Assembly (NCBI GenBank): GCA_964352985.1
Contig: CAYGUK010000083.1
Span: forward strand, 1 to 18,212
DNA length: 18,212 nt
Origin: CAYGUK01 sp964352985
GTDB taxonomy: Bacteria > Pseudomonadota > Gammaproteobacteria > JAHCLG01
Direction: 5' to 3'
Shown here piece after piece: positions 1 through 7,433 of this stretch. A model generated the notes under the pieces. That model ran no database searches. It worked only from the letters and a program-made list of their open reading frames with translations, and was not told where the DNA came from. Each line of letters opens with the position of its first letter. The stretch's first letter is position 1. The translations under genes and the position numbers were made by a program.

Positions 1-741
1 GCTTTAACTATTGCCAAAGATAATCCCAAGAAATTAATTGTTTTTTTTGCGATTGGATTTGAAACAACTACCCCACCAACTGCAATTGCGATTAAATTAG
101 CAGAATGTCAGCAGCTTGAAAATTTTGTGATTTTTTGTAACCATTTATTAACACCTATTGCGATGAAAGCGATTCTTTCAACACATGAATCGCAAAAAAT
201 TGTTCCTTTAGATGGTTTTATTGGACCCGCACATGTTAGCACTGTGATTGGTAGTCATCCTTATGAAAATATTGCCAAACAATATGCTAAGCCCATCGTG
301 ATAGCAGGCTTTGAACCACTTGATTTATTACAATCAATCTATATGTTAATAAATTTAATTAATCAAGAGCAAAATATTGTTGAAAATCAATATCGACGTG
401 CTGTATCGAAAAATGGGAATGAAAAAGCAAAAGAAATTATCGATGATGTATTTTGTTTACGCGATACTTTTGAGTGGCGAGGCTTGGGAAATATTTCATT
501 CAGTGCTCTCGAAATAGCACCAAAATATCAAGATTACGATGTAGAAAAAAGGCTGAATTTACCAGTATTTTACGCCAAAGAACATCGGGCTTGTCTTTGT
601 GGAGATATATTAAGAGGTATAAAAAAGCCAAATGAATGTAAATTATTTTCTCGTTTTTGTTCCCCTCAAAATCCAATTGGTTCTTGCATGGTGTCAACTG
701 AGGGAGCGTGTAGTGCGTATTATAATTATCAGAGTATTTAA
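1..741 (+). CDS. hypD: [NiFe] hydrogenase maturation protein HypD, 5'-truncated by window edge
   Basis: HypD is the iron-sulfur scaffold on which, with HypC, the Fe(CN)2CO unit of [NiFe] hydrogenases is assembled in the cytoplasm. The reading frame is open from base 1, so the N-terminal part of the gene lies upstream of the window; the first ATG at 127 is internal. The visible 246 residues carry the HypD motif GFETTTPPTA (bases 55-84), the FCNHLLTP stretch, and a C-terminal Cys-rich segment with CLCGDILRG (from base 592), a Cys in NECKLF, SRFC and a last Cys in EGACSAYY, which family knowledge assigns to the [4Fe-4S] cluster. It ends 3 bp before hypE, as in ordinary hypCDE operons. The product is certain; only the start is missing. 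Confidence 0.95.
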   Translation, partial: ALTIAKDNPKKLIVFFAIGFETTTPPTAIAIKLAECQQLENFVIFCNHLLTPIAMKAILSTHESQKIVPLDGFIGPAHVSTVIGSHPYENIAKQYAKPIVIAGFEPLDLLQSIYMLINLINQEQNIVENQYRRAVSKNGNEKAKEIIDDVFCLRDTFEWRGLGNISFSALEIAPKYQDYDVEKRLNLPVFYAKEHRACLCGDILRGIKKPNECKLFSRFCSPQNPIGSCMVSTEGACSAYYNYQSI

Positions 742-744
742 GAG

Positions 745-1785
745 ATGTTAAAAGCTAAAGAGCGAAAAATAGATATCACGAGAGAAGTTATAGATATGTC
801 CCATGGTAGTGGGGGGGCGGCAACACAGACATTAATAGATCAAATTTTTTCTAAAGCATTTAATAATCCATTATTAGATGAGCATCATGATAGTGTTGCT
901 ATTCCTCTACCACCTGGACGAGTCGTGGTTACAACGGATAGTCATGTGATCACACCATTATTTTTTCAAGGTGGTAACATCGGTGATTTAGCTTTTAATG
1001 GTACAGTTAATGATATTGCGATGTCGGGTGCTATACCCTACTATTTAACGGCAAGTTTTATTTTACAAGAAGGATTTCCAATAAAATTATTAAAAGAAAT
1101 TGTTGATACGATGGGGCGATTAAGCAAACAATATAATATTCCTATTGTCGCTGGGGATACTAAGGTTGTTGAAAGACAACATGGGGATGGTGTTTATATT
1201 ACAACAACCGGTATCGGGGTAGTTTCTCCGGAACTATTCATTGGGCCTGGTCGTGCTAAAGTTGGCGATAAAATAATTTTGACAGGTACTATTGGTGATC
1301 ATGGCGTCGCTGTTATGTCAAGTCGACATCATTTATCATTTGCAACAAAAATCCAATCAGATACGGCATCTTTGCATGAATTAGTTAGCTTAATAATACA
1401 GCATGAAAATGCTATTCATTGTCTTCGTGATCCGACGCGAGGTGGTGTCGCAACATCTCTCAATGAAATTGCTAAACATTCTCGAGTTGGTATGTTGATC
1501 CATGAAGATAAAATTCCTATCAGCGAAGAAGTTGAAGCAGCTGCTGAATTATTGGGTTTAGATCCACTCTACATTGCAAATGAAGGTAAGATGCTTGTGA
1601 TCGCATCACCACAGTTTGCGACTGAAATATTGGATACTCTTAAAGCACATCCATTAGCAAAAGATGCGGCGATTATTGGTGAAGTGATATCAGAATCAAA
1701 TCATTTTGTTCAATTGCAAACAGTATTTGGGAGTAAACGTATTATTGGAACCTTACAGGGTGAACAATTACCGAGGATTTGTTAA
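745..1785 (+). CDS. hypE: Hydrogenase maturation protein HypE (carbamoyl dehydratase)
   Basis: HypE takes a carbamoyl group from HypF onto its C-terminal cysteine and dehydrates it with ATP to a thiocyanate, the source of the cyanide ligands of the NiFe site. The 346-residue protein has the usual family length. It has the N-terminal HGSGG motif (residues 20-24), the AIR-synthase-like ATP-binding fold with TTDSHV and AGDTKVV, the conserved DPTRGGVATSLNEIA stretch, and the diagnostic C-terminus PRIC with Cys346 as the last residue. The ATG at 745 sits 3 bp after the hypD stop with only a weak Shine-Dalgarno match, so translation is probably coupled to hypD. Intact catalytic features argue for a functional enzyme. 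Confidence 0.96.
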   Translation: MLKAKERKIDITREVIDMSHGSGGAATQTLIDQIFSKAFNNPLLDEHHDSVAIPLPPGRVVVTTDSHVITPLFFQGGNIGDLAFNGTVNDIAMSGAIPYYLTASFILQEGFPIKLLKEIVDTMGRLSKQYNIPIVAGDTKVVERQHGDGVYITTTGIGVVSPELFIGPGRAKVGDKIILTGTIGDHGVAVMSSRHHLSFATKIQSDTASLHELVSLIIQHENAIHCLRDPTRGGVATSLNEIAKHSRVGMLIHEDKIPISEEVEAAAELLGLDPLYIANEGKMLVIASPQFATEILDTLKAHPLAKDAAIIGEVISESNHFVQLQTVFGSKRIIGTLQGEQLPRIC

Positions 1786-1787
1786 AT

Positions 1788-2888
1788 ATGAATGATGAAA
1801 AAAAATTTTTACCCTACGAAAAATTAAAGCATTTTTTTGCTATTCTAAAAGAGTCGGGTTTTCAAATTGTTGGTCCAACTGTTATTGATGAGGCTATCGT
1901 ATATGAAGAAATTAATGAGCCTGAGGAATTACCCTGGCATTACGTGACGAAACAAGGGCCAGGTGAGTATCAAATTATCAAAACAAAAACTAAAAAAGCA
2001 TTTAATTTTGTTAATACGGCAATGGCGATTAAACCTTTTACTTTCGCATCGAGAGAAATTTTATGGCAAGCGGATAAATCGAATGATAAATTAAGCTTTA
2101 CTTCTCAGCAAGAAATTAGCCCAAACATTGCTTTTATAGGGGCGAGACCTTGTGATCTTCAAGCATTAAGAATTCAAGATAAAGTTTTTATGGGGCAGAA
2201 TTATTGTGATAATAGATATCAACAAAAAAGACAGAAACTTTTTATTATTGCTATAAATTGCAGTCAATCATCTAATAATTGTTTTTGTGTGGCCATGGGA
2301 CAATCACCTGAATCTAAAGATAAATTTGATATTGCTTTAACCGAAATTAATCAAGGTTTTGTTTGTATTGCTGCTAATGAACCTGCAAAAGCGATCTTGA
2401 CACGTTTAGATTTAGCATTAGCCTCAGAAGATGAATTACAGCAAGAAAAGGATAATATTCATCATGCCGCTAAAACACAAAATAAAACATTACCTAACAA
2501 CACACCGCAAAAATTAATGGCTAATCTTAAACATAAAGCATGGCAAGATGTTGCTGAAAAATGTTTATCTTGTGGAAATTGTACCCAAGTTTGTCCAACT
2601 TGTTTTTGTCATTTAGAAAAACAAGAGAATAGTTTTAATCCGACAAAATCAACCCATGTTAGATTATGGGACTCATGCTTTAATGATGAACATAGTTATA
2701 TCCATGGCAAAACGATTCGTTCAACAATTTCACATCGTTATCGTCAATGGTTAACACATAAATTTGCAACCTGGCATGAGCAATTTGGTGAAAGTGGTTG
2801 TGTAGGGTGCGGGCGATGCATTAGTTGGTGCCCTGTTGGAATAGATGTGACTGAACAAATTAAGGCGGTCTGTTATGATGATGACTGA
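1788..2888 (+). CDS. hydB: Group 3b [NiFe] hydrogenase beta subunit, 4Fe-4S protein (sulfhydrogenase HydB type)
   Basis: This iron-sulfur subunit relays electrons between the diaphorase subunit and the NiFe core in cytoplasmic NAD(P)-linked hydrogenases; in archaeal relatives it is also the sulfur reductase subunit. The 366-residue protein has an N-terminal domain with RPCDLQALR, typical of the family, and two C-terminal ferredoxin-like clusters: Cys259, 262, 265 and 269 followed by Pro, and Cys338, 341, 344 and 348 followed by Pro. Further cysteines at 272 and 274 lie just after the first cluster. I chose the ATG at 1788, three codons inside the longest frame, because GAGGA at 1773-1777 is well spaced for it; it starts 2 bp after hypE. 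The 3' end overlaps hydG by 14 bp. Confidence 0.92.
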   Translation: MNDEKKFLPYEKLKHFFAILKESGFQIVGPTVIDEAIVYEEINEPEELPWHYVTKQGPGEYQIIKTKTKKAFNFVNTAMAIKPFTFASREILWQADKSNDKLSFTSQQEISPNIAFIGARPCDLQALRIQDKVFMGQNYCDNRYQQKRQKLFIIAINCSQSSNNCFCVAMGQSPESKDKFDIALTEINQGFVCIAANEPAKAILTRLDLALASEDELQQEKDNIHHAAKTQNKTLPNNTPQKLMANLKHKAWQDVAEKCLSCGNCTQVCPTCFCHLEKQENSFNPTKSTHVRLWDSCFNDEHSYIHGKTIRSTISHRYRQWLTHKFATWHEQFGESGCVGCGRCISWCPVGIDVTEQIKAVCYDDD

Positions 2889-3714
2889 TCCCTACTTACC
2901 TCATGAAGCGATTATAGAGGATAGAATACAAGAGTCCCCCACTATTTTTACGTTAAGATTAAGATTTAGTGATCCCAATATTCATCAACAATATCATTTT
3001 CAACCTGGTCAATTTAATATGTTGTATTTGTTTGGTGTTGGAGAAATTGCGATTTCAATTGTTTCTGATCCACTTGATGAACATTATTACGATCATACTA
3101 TTCGTATATTAGGTCGGGTCACACAAGGATTTGCTAAATTAAAAAAAGGTGATCGGATTGGTGTGCGAGGGCCATTTGGTCGTGGTTGGCCATTAACTGA
3201 GTGTCAGGGAAAAGATATCATCATAGTGACAGGTGGACTAGGATGCGCGCCAGTTGTTGCGGCAATAAATTACATTATTTTTCGGCGTCAACAATTTGGG
3301 AAATTATTTATTTTACAGGGCGTGAAGCATTCCGACGATTTAATTTATCGTGGCCGATATAATTATTGGCAAACTATACCAAATACGACGGTATTATTAA
3401 GTGCTGATCAAACGTCAAAGAATTGGCCGTGGTTAGTTGGGAACGTTGTTGAATTGTTAAAAAATATAGAAATTACAAATACTAATAGCGTTGCCTTTAT
3501 GTGTGGGCCTGAAATAATGATGCATTATGCGGCAAAAACTTTACTGAACCGAGATTTAAAGGAAGAATCCATTTATTTAAGCATGGAAAGAAATATGCAT
3601 TGCGCAGTTGCTCATTGTGGGCATTGTCAGTTTGGTGGCAAGTTTATCTGTAAAGATGGGCCTGTTTTTAATTATTCAAGTATTAAAACTTTATTTAACA
3701 TTGAAGGATTTTAA
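2875..3714 (+). CDS. hydG: Group 3b [NiFe] hydrogenase gamma subunit, FAD/NAD(P) diaphorase (sulfhydrogenase HydG type)
   Basis: This ferredoxin-NADP-reductase-like subunit exchanges electrons with NAD(P)H through FAD and a [2Fe-2S] cluster. The 279 residues show a flavin-binding barrel with FQPGQFNML (42-50) and AISIVSDP (59-66), the GDRIGVRGPFGRGW loop (92-105), the nucleotide-binding motif GGLGCAPV (120-127) and the CGPEIMM segment (210-216). A C-terminal cysteine set at 243, 248, 251 and 259 within MERNMHC...CGHCQ...CKDGPVF fits a [2Fe-2S] site. Three consecutive ATGs (2875, 2878, 2881) all overlap the hydB end; AAGG at 2862-2865 favours the first. The last codons carry the ribosome binding site of the next gene. 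Confidence 0.93.
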   Translation: MMMTDPYLPHEAIIEDRIQESPTIFTLRLRFSDPNIHQQYHFQPGQFNMLYLFGVGEIAISIVSDPLDEHYYDHTIRILGRVTQGFAKLKKGDRIGVRGPFGRGWPLTECQGKDIIIVTGGLGCAPVVAAINYIIFRRQQFGKLFILQGVKHSDDLIYRGRYNYWQTIPNTTVLLSADQTSKNWPWLVGNVVELLKNIEITNTNSVAFMCGPEIMMHYAAKTLLNRDLKEESIYLSMERNMHCAVAHCGHCQFGGKFICKDGPVFNYSSIKTLFNIEGF

Positions 3715-3716
3715 AA

Positions 3717-4127
3717 ATGAAACAATATCAACATTTACTCGTAGCATTAGATTTATCATCGAATAGTGAAGATACGTTAAAACAAGCGTTGGTCATTCAA
3801 CAACAATTTAAAGCAAAGCTCAGTATCATACACATTGTTGATCCACACCCTTTAAAATTTTATGAAATGGTTGAATTACTCGATATTGAAAAAAAACTGA
3901 CTAAAAATGCTGAAGATAAATTATCTTCATTGTGTTATCAATTTGCTATTGATAATACTCATCAACATATTTTATTGGGTGATCCTAAAATTGAAGTGAA
4001 TAAATTTGCTGATAATCTAAATGTTGACTTAATTATTGTGGGAAATCACTCAAATAAACATCTTGGATCTATTGCTCACGCTATTTTAACAAGAGCAAAC
4101 TGTGATGTGATGGTCATTAAATCATGA
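3717..4127 (+). CDS. Universal stress protein (UspA family) embedded in the hydrogenase operon
   Basis: The 136-residue protein is a single Usp domain: beta-strand start YQHLLVALDLS (residues 4-14), an LSIIHIVD strand, a DLIIVGNHS strand near the end and a C-terminal VMVIKS strand. The classical ATP-binding signature (G-2X-G-9X-G-S/T) is not clearly present: after GNHS the loop is short and reads HLGSIAHAILTRA, so nucleotide binding is doubtful. The start is secure: GAAGGA at 3703-3708 within hydG lies 8 bp upstream of the ATG. The gene ends in an ATGA overlap with hydD, placing it inside the structural operon. Its role there is unknown; protection or redox-stress tuning of the hydrogenase is only inference. 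Confidence 0.9.
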   Translation: MKQYQHLLVALDLSSNSEDTLKQALVIQQQFKAKLSIIHIVDPHPLKFYEMVELLDIEKKLTKNAEDKLSSLCYQFAIDNTHQHILLGDPKIEVNKFADNLNVDLIIVGNHSNKHLGSIAHAILTRANCDVMVIKS

Positions 4128-4915
4128 ATAAATTGAAGGTTGCTGTCCATAAATTTAGTTCTTGTGATGGCTGTCAACTTGCTTTTTTGAATATGGGCGA
4201 AGCGTTGATTCAACTTTATCAACTTATCAATATTGTTCATTTTATCGAAGCTGGGCACATTAATCCAAATGAACCTGTGGATATCGCTTTTATTGAGGGA
4301 AGTGTATCAACGCCTGATGAAATTGAAAGAATAAAAGCGATCCGAAATACCAGTCGCTATTTAATCGTTATTGGTGCTTGTGCGACGAGTGGTGGTATTC
4401 AAGCATTGCGTAATGGTAAAGATATTCAGGAATGGATTTCGAGTGTCTATGCTTCACCAGAATATATAGAAAGTTTGGATAAAGCTTCTCCTATTAGCCA
4501 ATATGTGCGAGTTGATTTTGAAATTTCAGGTTGTCCTATTACAAGTGATCAAATTCAAGACGTCATCATGTCTTTATATTATGAGGTTACGCCAAAATAT
4601 GAAAGTGAGTCAGTTTGTATTGAATGTAAAAGACAACAACATCCGTGCGTGATGATAATGAAAAAATTACCTTGTATGGGGCCTGTGACTCAGAATGGTT
4701 GTGGTGCGCTTTGTCCCAGTGTTGGTCGAGCTTGTTATGCTTGTTTTGGTCCTGCTAATACCATTAATACAGCGTCACTAGTCTCTCAATTTAAAACGCT
4801 TGGATTAAATAATGAAGAAATTGTAAAACGATTTAACTTTATTACGAATGGTGCAAATGCGTTTAAAACAACAGTTAAAAATATTTTACAAGATGGTTTA
4901 ATTGGTGATGAGTAA
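4124..4915 (+). CDS. hydD: Group 3b [NiFe] hydrogenase small (delta) subunit
   Basis: The small subunit carries the iron-sulfur chain that feeds the NiFe site. The 263-residue protein begins almost directly with the proximal-cluster motif SSCDGCQLAF (Cys14, Cys17), followed by GACATSGG (Cys86) and SGCP (Cys137). A second set follows at Cys165, 168, 175, 184, 193, 197, 204 and 207. That makes exactly twelve cysteines, enough for three [4Fe-4S] clusters. There is no twin-arginine signal or C-terminal membrane helix, so the enzyme is cytoplasmic, as expected for group 3. Its ATG shares bases with the stop of the stress-protein gene (ATGA), and its end overlaps the large-subunit gene by 8 bp. Confidence 0.95.
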   Translation: MNKLKVAVHKFSSCDGCQLAFLNMGEALIQLYQLINIVHFIEAGHINPNEPVDIAFIEGSVSTPDEIERIKAIRNTSRYLIVIGACATSGGIQALRNGKDIQEWISSVYASPEYIESLDKASPISQYVRVDFEISGCPITSDQIQDVIMSLYYEVTPKYESESVCIECKRQQHPCVMIMKKLPCMGPVTQNGCGALCPSVGRACYACFGPANTINTASLVSQFKTLGLNNEEIVKRFNFITNGANAFKTTVKNILQDGLIGDE

Positions 4916-6203
4916 AAAACAAATTGAAATAAACATTCCCATGTTAGCACGGGTTGAGGGCGAAGGTGCTTTAGACTTAATTATTGAAAATAATAAAGTA
5001 GAAGATTTGAAATTAAGAATTTATGAGCCCCCTCGTTTTTTTGAGAAATTTTTAATTGGGCGTGATTATTCTGAAGTGATTGATATTGTCGCTCGCATAT
5101 GTGGAATTTGTCCTGTTGCATATCAAATGAGTGCGGTTCATGCCATCGAAAAAATATTTAAAGTTAATATATCACCTTGGACTCGCGAAATGCGGCGTTT
5201 ATTTTATTGTGGTGAGTGGATAGAAAGTCATGCTTTACATATTCACCTATTAGCTTTACCAGATTATTTAGGTTTCAAATCTGCAGCAGAAATGGCCGAA
5301 AAATTTCCGACTGAGGTTAAACGAGGATTATTGTTACAAAAAGTAGGTAATAGTATTGTTTCGTTATTAGGCGCACGTTCCGTTCATCCTGTAGGTGTTC
5401 GGGTTGGCGGATTTTATCGAGCACCGAAAAGATCGAAAGTGAAATTATTATTACTTGATATTAAACAGGCAATAAATGAGGCTGTTGTTTTAATTAATTG
5501 GTTATCAACTTTTAACTATCCTGAATTGAATGATGAATTTATTTGTGTATCACTTAGTCATCAAACTGAATATCCTTTTAACGAGGGGAAAATAATTTCA
5601 AGTAATGGCTTAGTAATTGAACCAGAAGAATTTTTATACCATTTTAAAGAACATCAAGTCCCTCATTCGACGGCGTTACACTGCCTATTAAATAATGAAC
5701 CTTATTTAGTTGGTCCATTAGCGAGAATAAACTTGAATTATAATAAACTACCGTCGCAGGTGAAAGATTTGATGTTGCGGTTACCCATTAAGTTTCCCAG
5801 TAATAATATGTTTCATTCTATGTTAGCACGTGCAATTGAAATATATTATACACTTATCGAAGCGAAGAAAATTTTGGAAAACTATGTTATACCTGATACT
5901 TCATACGCAGACTATAAATTACAAGGTGGTGAAGGTACGGCTGCTACAGAGGCACCGAGAGGACTACTTTGGCATCATTATGGTATAAATGATGAGGGTA
6001 AGATAACGTTAGCGAATATTATCCCTCCGACAAGTCAAAACCAAGCAAGAATTGAGCAAGAACTACATCATGCAATTATAAATCATGCGATAAATCTACC
6101 TGATGATGAAATTCGGTTACTTTGTGAAAAAATAATAAGAAATTATGATCCTTGTATTTCTTGTTCCACACATTTTCTAAATTTGAGAATTAAACGTGAT
6201 TAA
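4908..6203 (+). CDS. hydA: Group 3b [NiFe] hydrogenase large (alpha) catalytic subunit
   Basis: This is the catalytic subunit with the NiFe(CN)2CO site. It shows LARVEGEG near the N-terminus, the L1 motif RICGICPVAY with Cys65 and Cys68, and the C-terminal motif DPCISCSTH with Cys416, Cys419 and His422. After His422 nine residues (FLNLRIKRD) form the peptide removed by the maturation protease, so this is a protease-dependent subunit. The position often held by His in L1 is Tyr72 here, which I believe also occurs in other group 3b enzymes. I chose the ATG at 4908 (431 residues) over in-frame TTG 4902 and GTG 4905. It overlaps the small-subunit gene before it and the protease gene after it. Confidence 0.96.
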   Translation: MSKKQIEINIPMLARVEGEGALDLIIENNKVEDLKLRIYEPPRFFEKFLIGRDYSEVIDIVARICGICPVAYQMSAVHAIEKIFKVNISPWTREMRRLFYCGEWIESHALHIHLLALPDYLGFKSAAEMAEKFPTEVKRGLLLQKVGNSIVSLLGARSVHPVGVRVGGFYRAPKRSKVKLLLLDIKQAINEAVVLINWLSTFNYPELNDEFICVSLSHQTEYPFNEGKIISSNGLVIEPEEFLYHFKEHQVPHSTALHCLLNNEPYLVGPLARINLNYNKLPSQVKDLMLRLPIKFPSNNMFHSMLARAIEIYYTLIEAKKILENYVIPDTSYADYKLQGGEGTAATEAPRGLLWHHYGINDEGKITLANIIPPTSQNQARIEQELHHAIINHAINLPDDEIRLLCEKIIRNYDPCISCSTHFLNLRIKRD

Positions 6204-6663
6204 CGACATAGCTATCCTTGGTATTGGTTCACCCTTTGGCGCAGATCAAATTGGGATACAATTGGCTAAAAAATTACGTGATGATAGCTATATTAAAAAA
6301 TTAAATTTAAATATATTATTTGCCGATCGTCCAGGAATTAATTTAATCAATATGATAGCGCCTTATCGATTGGTATATCTATTAGATGCGGTGTTAAATG
6401 ATAAACCTAAAGGAGAGGTTAGTTTTTATTCTCTTCGAGAAATTGAACATCTAGAGAAACAAAAAACAAGTAGCCATGGATTGGGAATGATAGAGGTTTT
6501 AAACCTAGCGCAAAGCTTAAAATTAGTTAATAGCAGGCTTAAAATTATTGGCATAAGTTGTGATGTTGATTTTAAAGCATTTGATAATAAAGAATGCGAT
6601 GAAATTTTTAAACAAGTGAAAGGTCTTTTAAGTAAAGAGTTTGAGAAGTACTATGAAAAATAA
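6196..6663 (+). CDS. Hydrogenase maturation endopeptidase, HybD/HycI family
   Basis: This nickel-sensing endopeptidase cleaves the C-terminal tail of the large subunit after NiFe cofactor insertion. The 155-residue protein has the family start ILGIGSPFGADQIG (Asp17 matching the first metal ligand), LLDAV (Asp64) and SSHGLG (His94), so all three residues expected to bind nickel are present. It starts with GTG at 6196, overlapping the large-subunit gene by 8 bp, which fits translational coupling between protease and its only visible substrate. Its end overlaps the next gene, the transporter adaptor, by 11 bp. The function is well supported by motifs and position. Confidence 0.93.
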   Translation: MINDIAILGIGSPFGADQIGIQLAKKLRDDSYIKKLNLNILFADRPGINLINMIAPYRLVYLLDAVLNDKPKGEVSFYSLREIEHLEKQKTSSHGLGMIEVLNLAQSLKLVNSRLKIIGISCDVDFKAFDNKECDEIFKQVKGLLSKEFEKYYEK

Positions 6664-7429
6664 ATTACGTTATGTCATATTATTTATAATGGGATTGTTG
6701 CTGCTATTTTTAGCAGGCTATTATTATTTTAATCGCCGCTCAGTTTGGATACATCCGCATAGGGGTAATGTAGTTCAAGCTATTTATGGACTAGGGACTG
6801 TGACATCAAATAAGTTTTATCATTTAAAAGTTGGCATAACAACAAGTGTAATGGAATTATTTGTGAGTGAAGGTCAAACTGTTACTAAAGATCAAAAATT
6901 GGTTAAATTTAATGATTTACCCATTATTAAAGCACCTTTCTCTGGAGTCGTGACAGCTCTACCACTTTATCTACATGAAACTGTTTATCCGCAGGATACA
7001 GTTTTAACGATAACTGATTTGGCTGACCGATATATTTTGGTATCACTTCCACAAAAGGCCGCACTAAAAATAGCGAAAGGTCAAAAAGTTAAACTTTTAT
7101 TTGATGGTTTAGATAATACTTTGTTTTATGGTTACGTAGATTCTATCTATCCAAAAAACCATGAATTTTATGTTAAAATAATCGTCGATAATTTACCGAA
7201 AAATATATTGCCTGATATGAATGCCGATGTAGCTATCATCATTCAATCTCGAGAAAATGTGTTATTGGTTCCAGCGTCTTCTATAGATGGTGATTTTATC
7301 ACTATACGAAGTAAAAGTGGGCATATAAAAAAATTAAAAGTCAACATAGGCTTTCGATCCAACAATGATATTGAAGTTGATTCAAAACAATTATCAACAC
7401 AAGATTTCATTTTAGCAAAAAAAGATTAA
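6653..7429 (+). CDS. Membrane-fusion/adaptor protein of an ABC exporter (HlyD/MacA-like), short form
   Basis: The 258-residue protein has an N-terminal signal anchor (about residues 8-26, a run of I, L, M and F followed by GYYYFNRR) and then an HlyD-like periplasmic part. The two halves of the lipoyl domain (VMELFVSEGQTVTKDQKLV and IKAPFSGVVTALP) follow one another with only a few residues between them, so the alpha-helical hairpin of TolC-contacting adaptors is absent. A beta-barrel region (about 115-195) and a membrane-proximal region (LLVPASSI) follow. I chose ATG 6653 over the upstream in-frame TTG 6641. It overlaps the protease gene by 11 bp and leads directly into the permease gene. The substrate cannot be told from sequence. 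Confidence 0.85.
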   Translation: MKNKLRYVILFIMGLLLLFLAGYYYFNRRSVWIHPHRGNVVQAIYGLGTVTSNKFYHLKVGITTSVMELFVSEGQTVTKDQKLVKFNDLPIIKAPFSGVVTALPLYLHETVYPQDTVLTITDLADRYILVSLPQKAALKIAKGQKVKLLFDGLDNTLFYGYVDSIYPKNHEFYVKIIVDNLPKNILPDMNADVAIIIQSRENVLLVPASSIDGDFITIRSKSGHIKKLKVNIGFRSNNDIEVDSKQLSTQDFILAKKD

Positions 7430-7433
7430 TGAA

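Noticed and set aside
500..697. Minus-strand open frame opposite hypD
   Set aside because: It lies wholly inside conserved hypD coding sequence, has no ribosome binding site and no recognisable protein features.
4076..4258. Minus-strand open frame across the Usp-hydD junction
   Set aside because: Both plus-strand genes are strongly supported there; the frame is a shadow of them.
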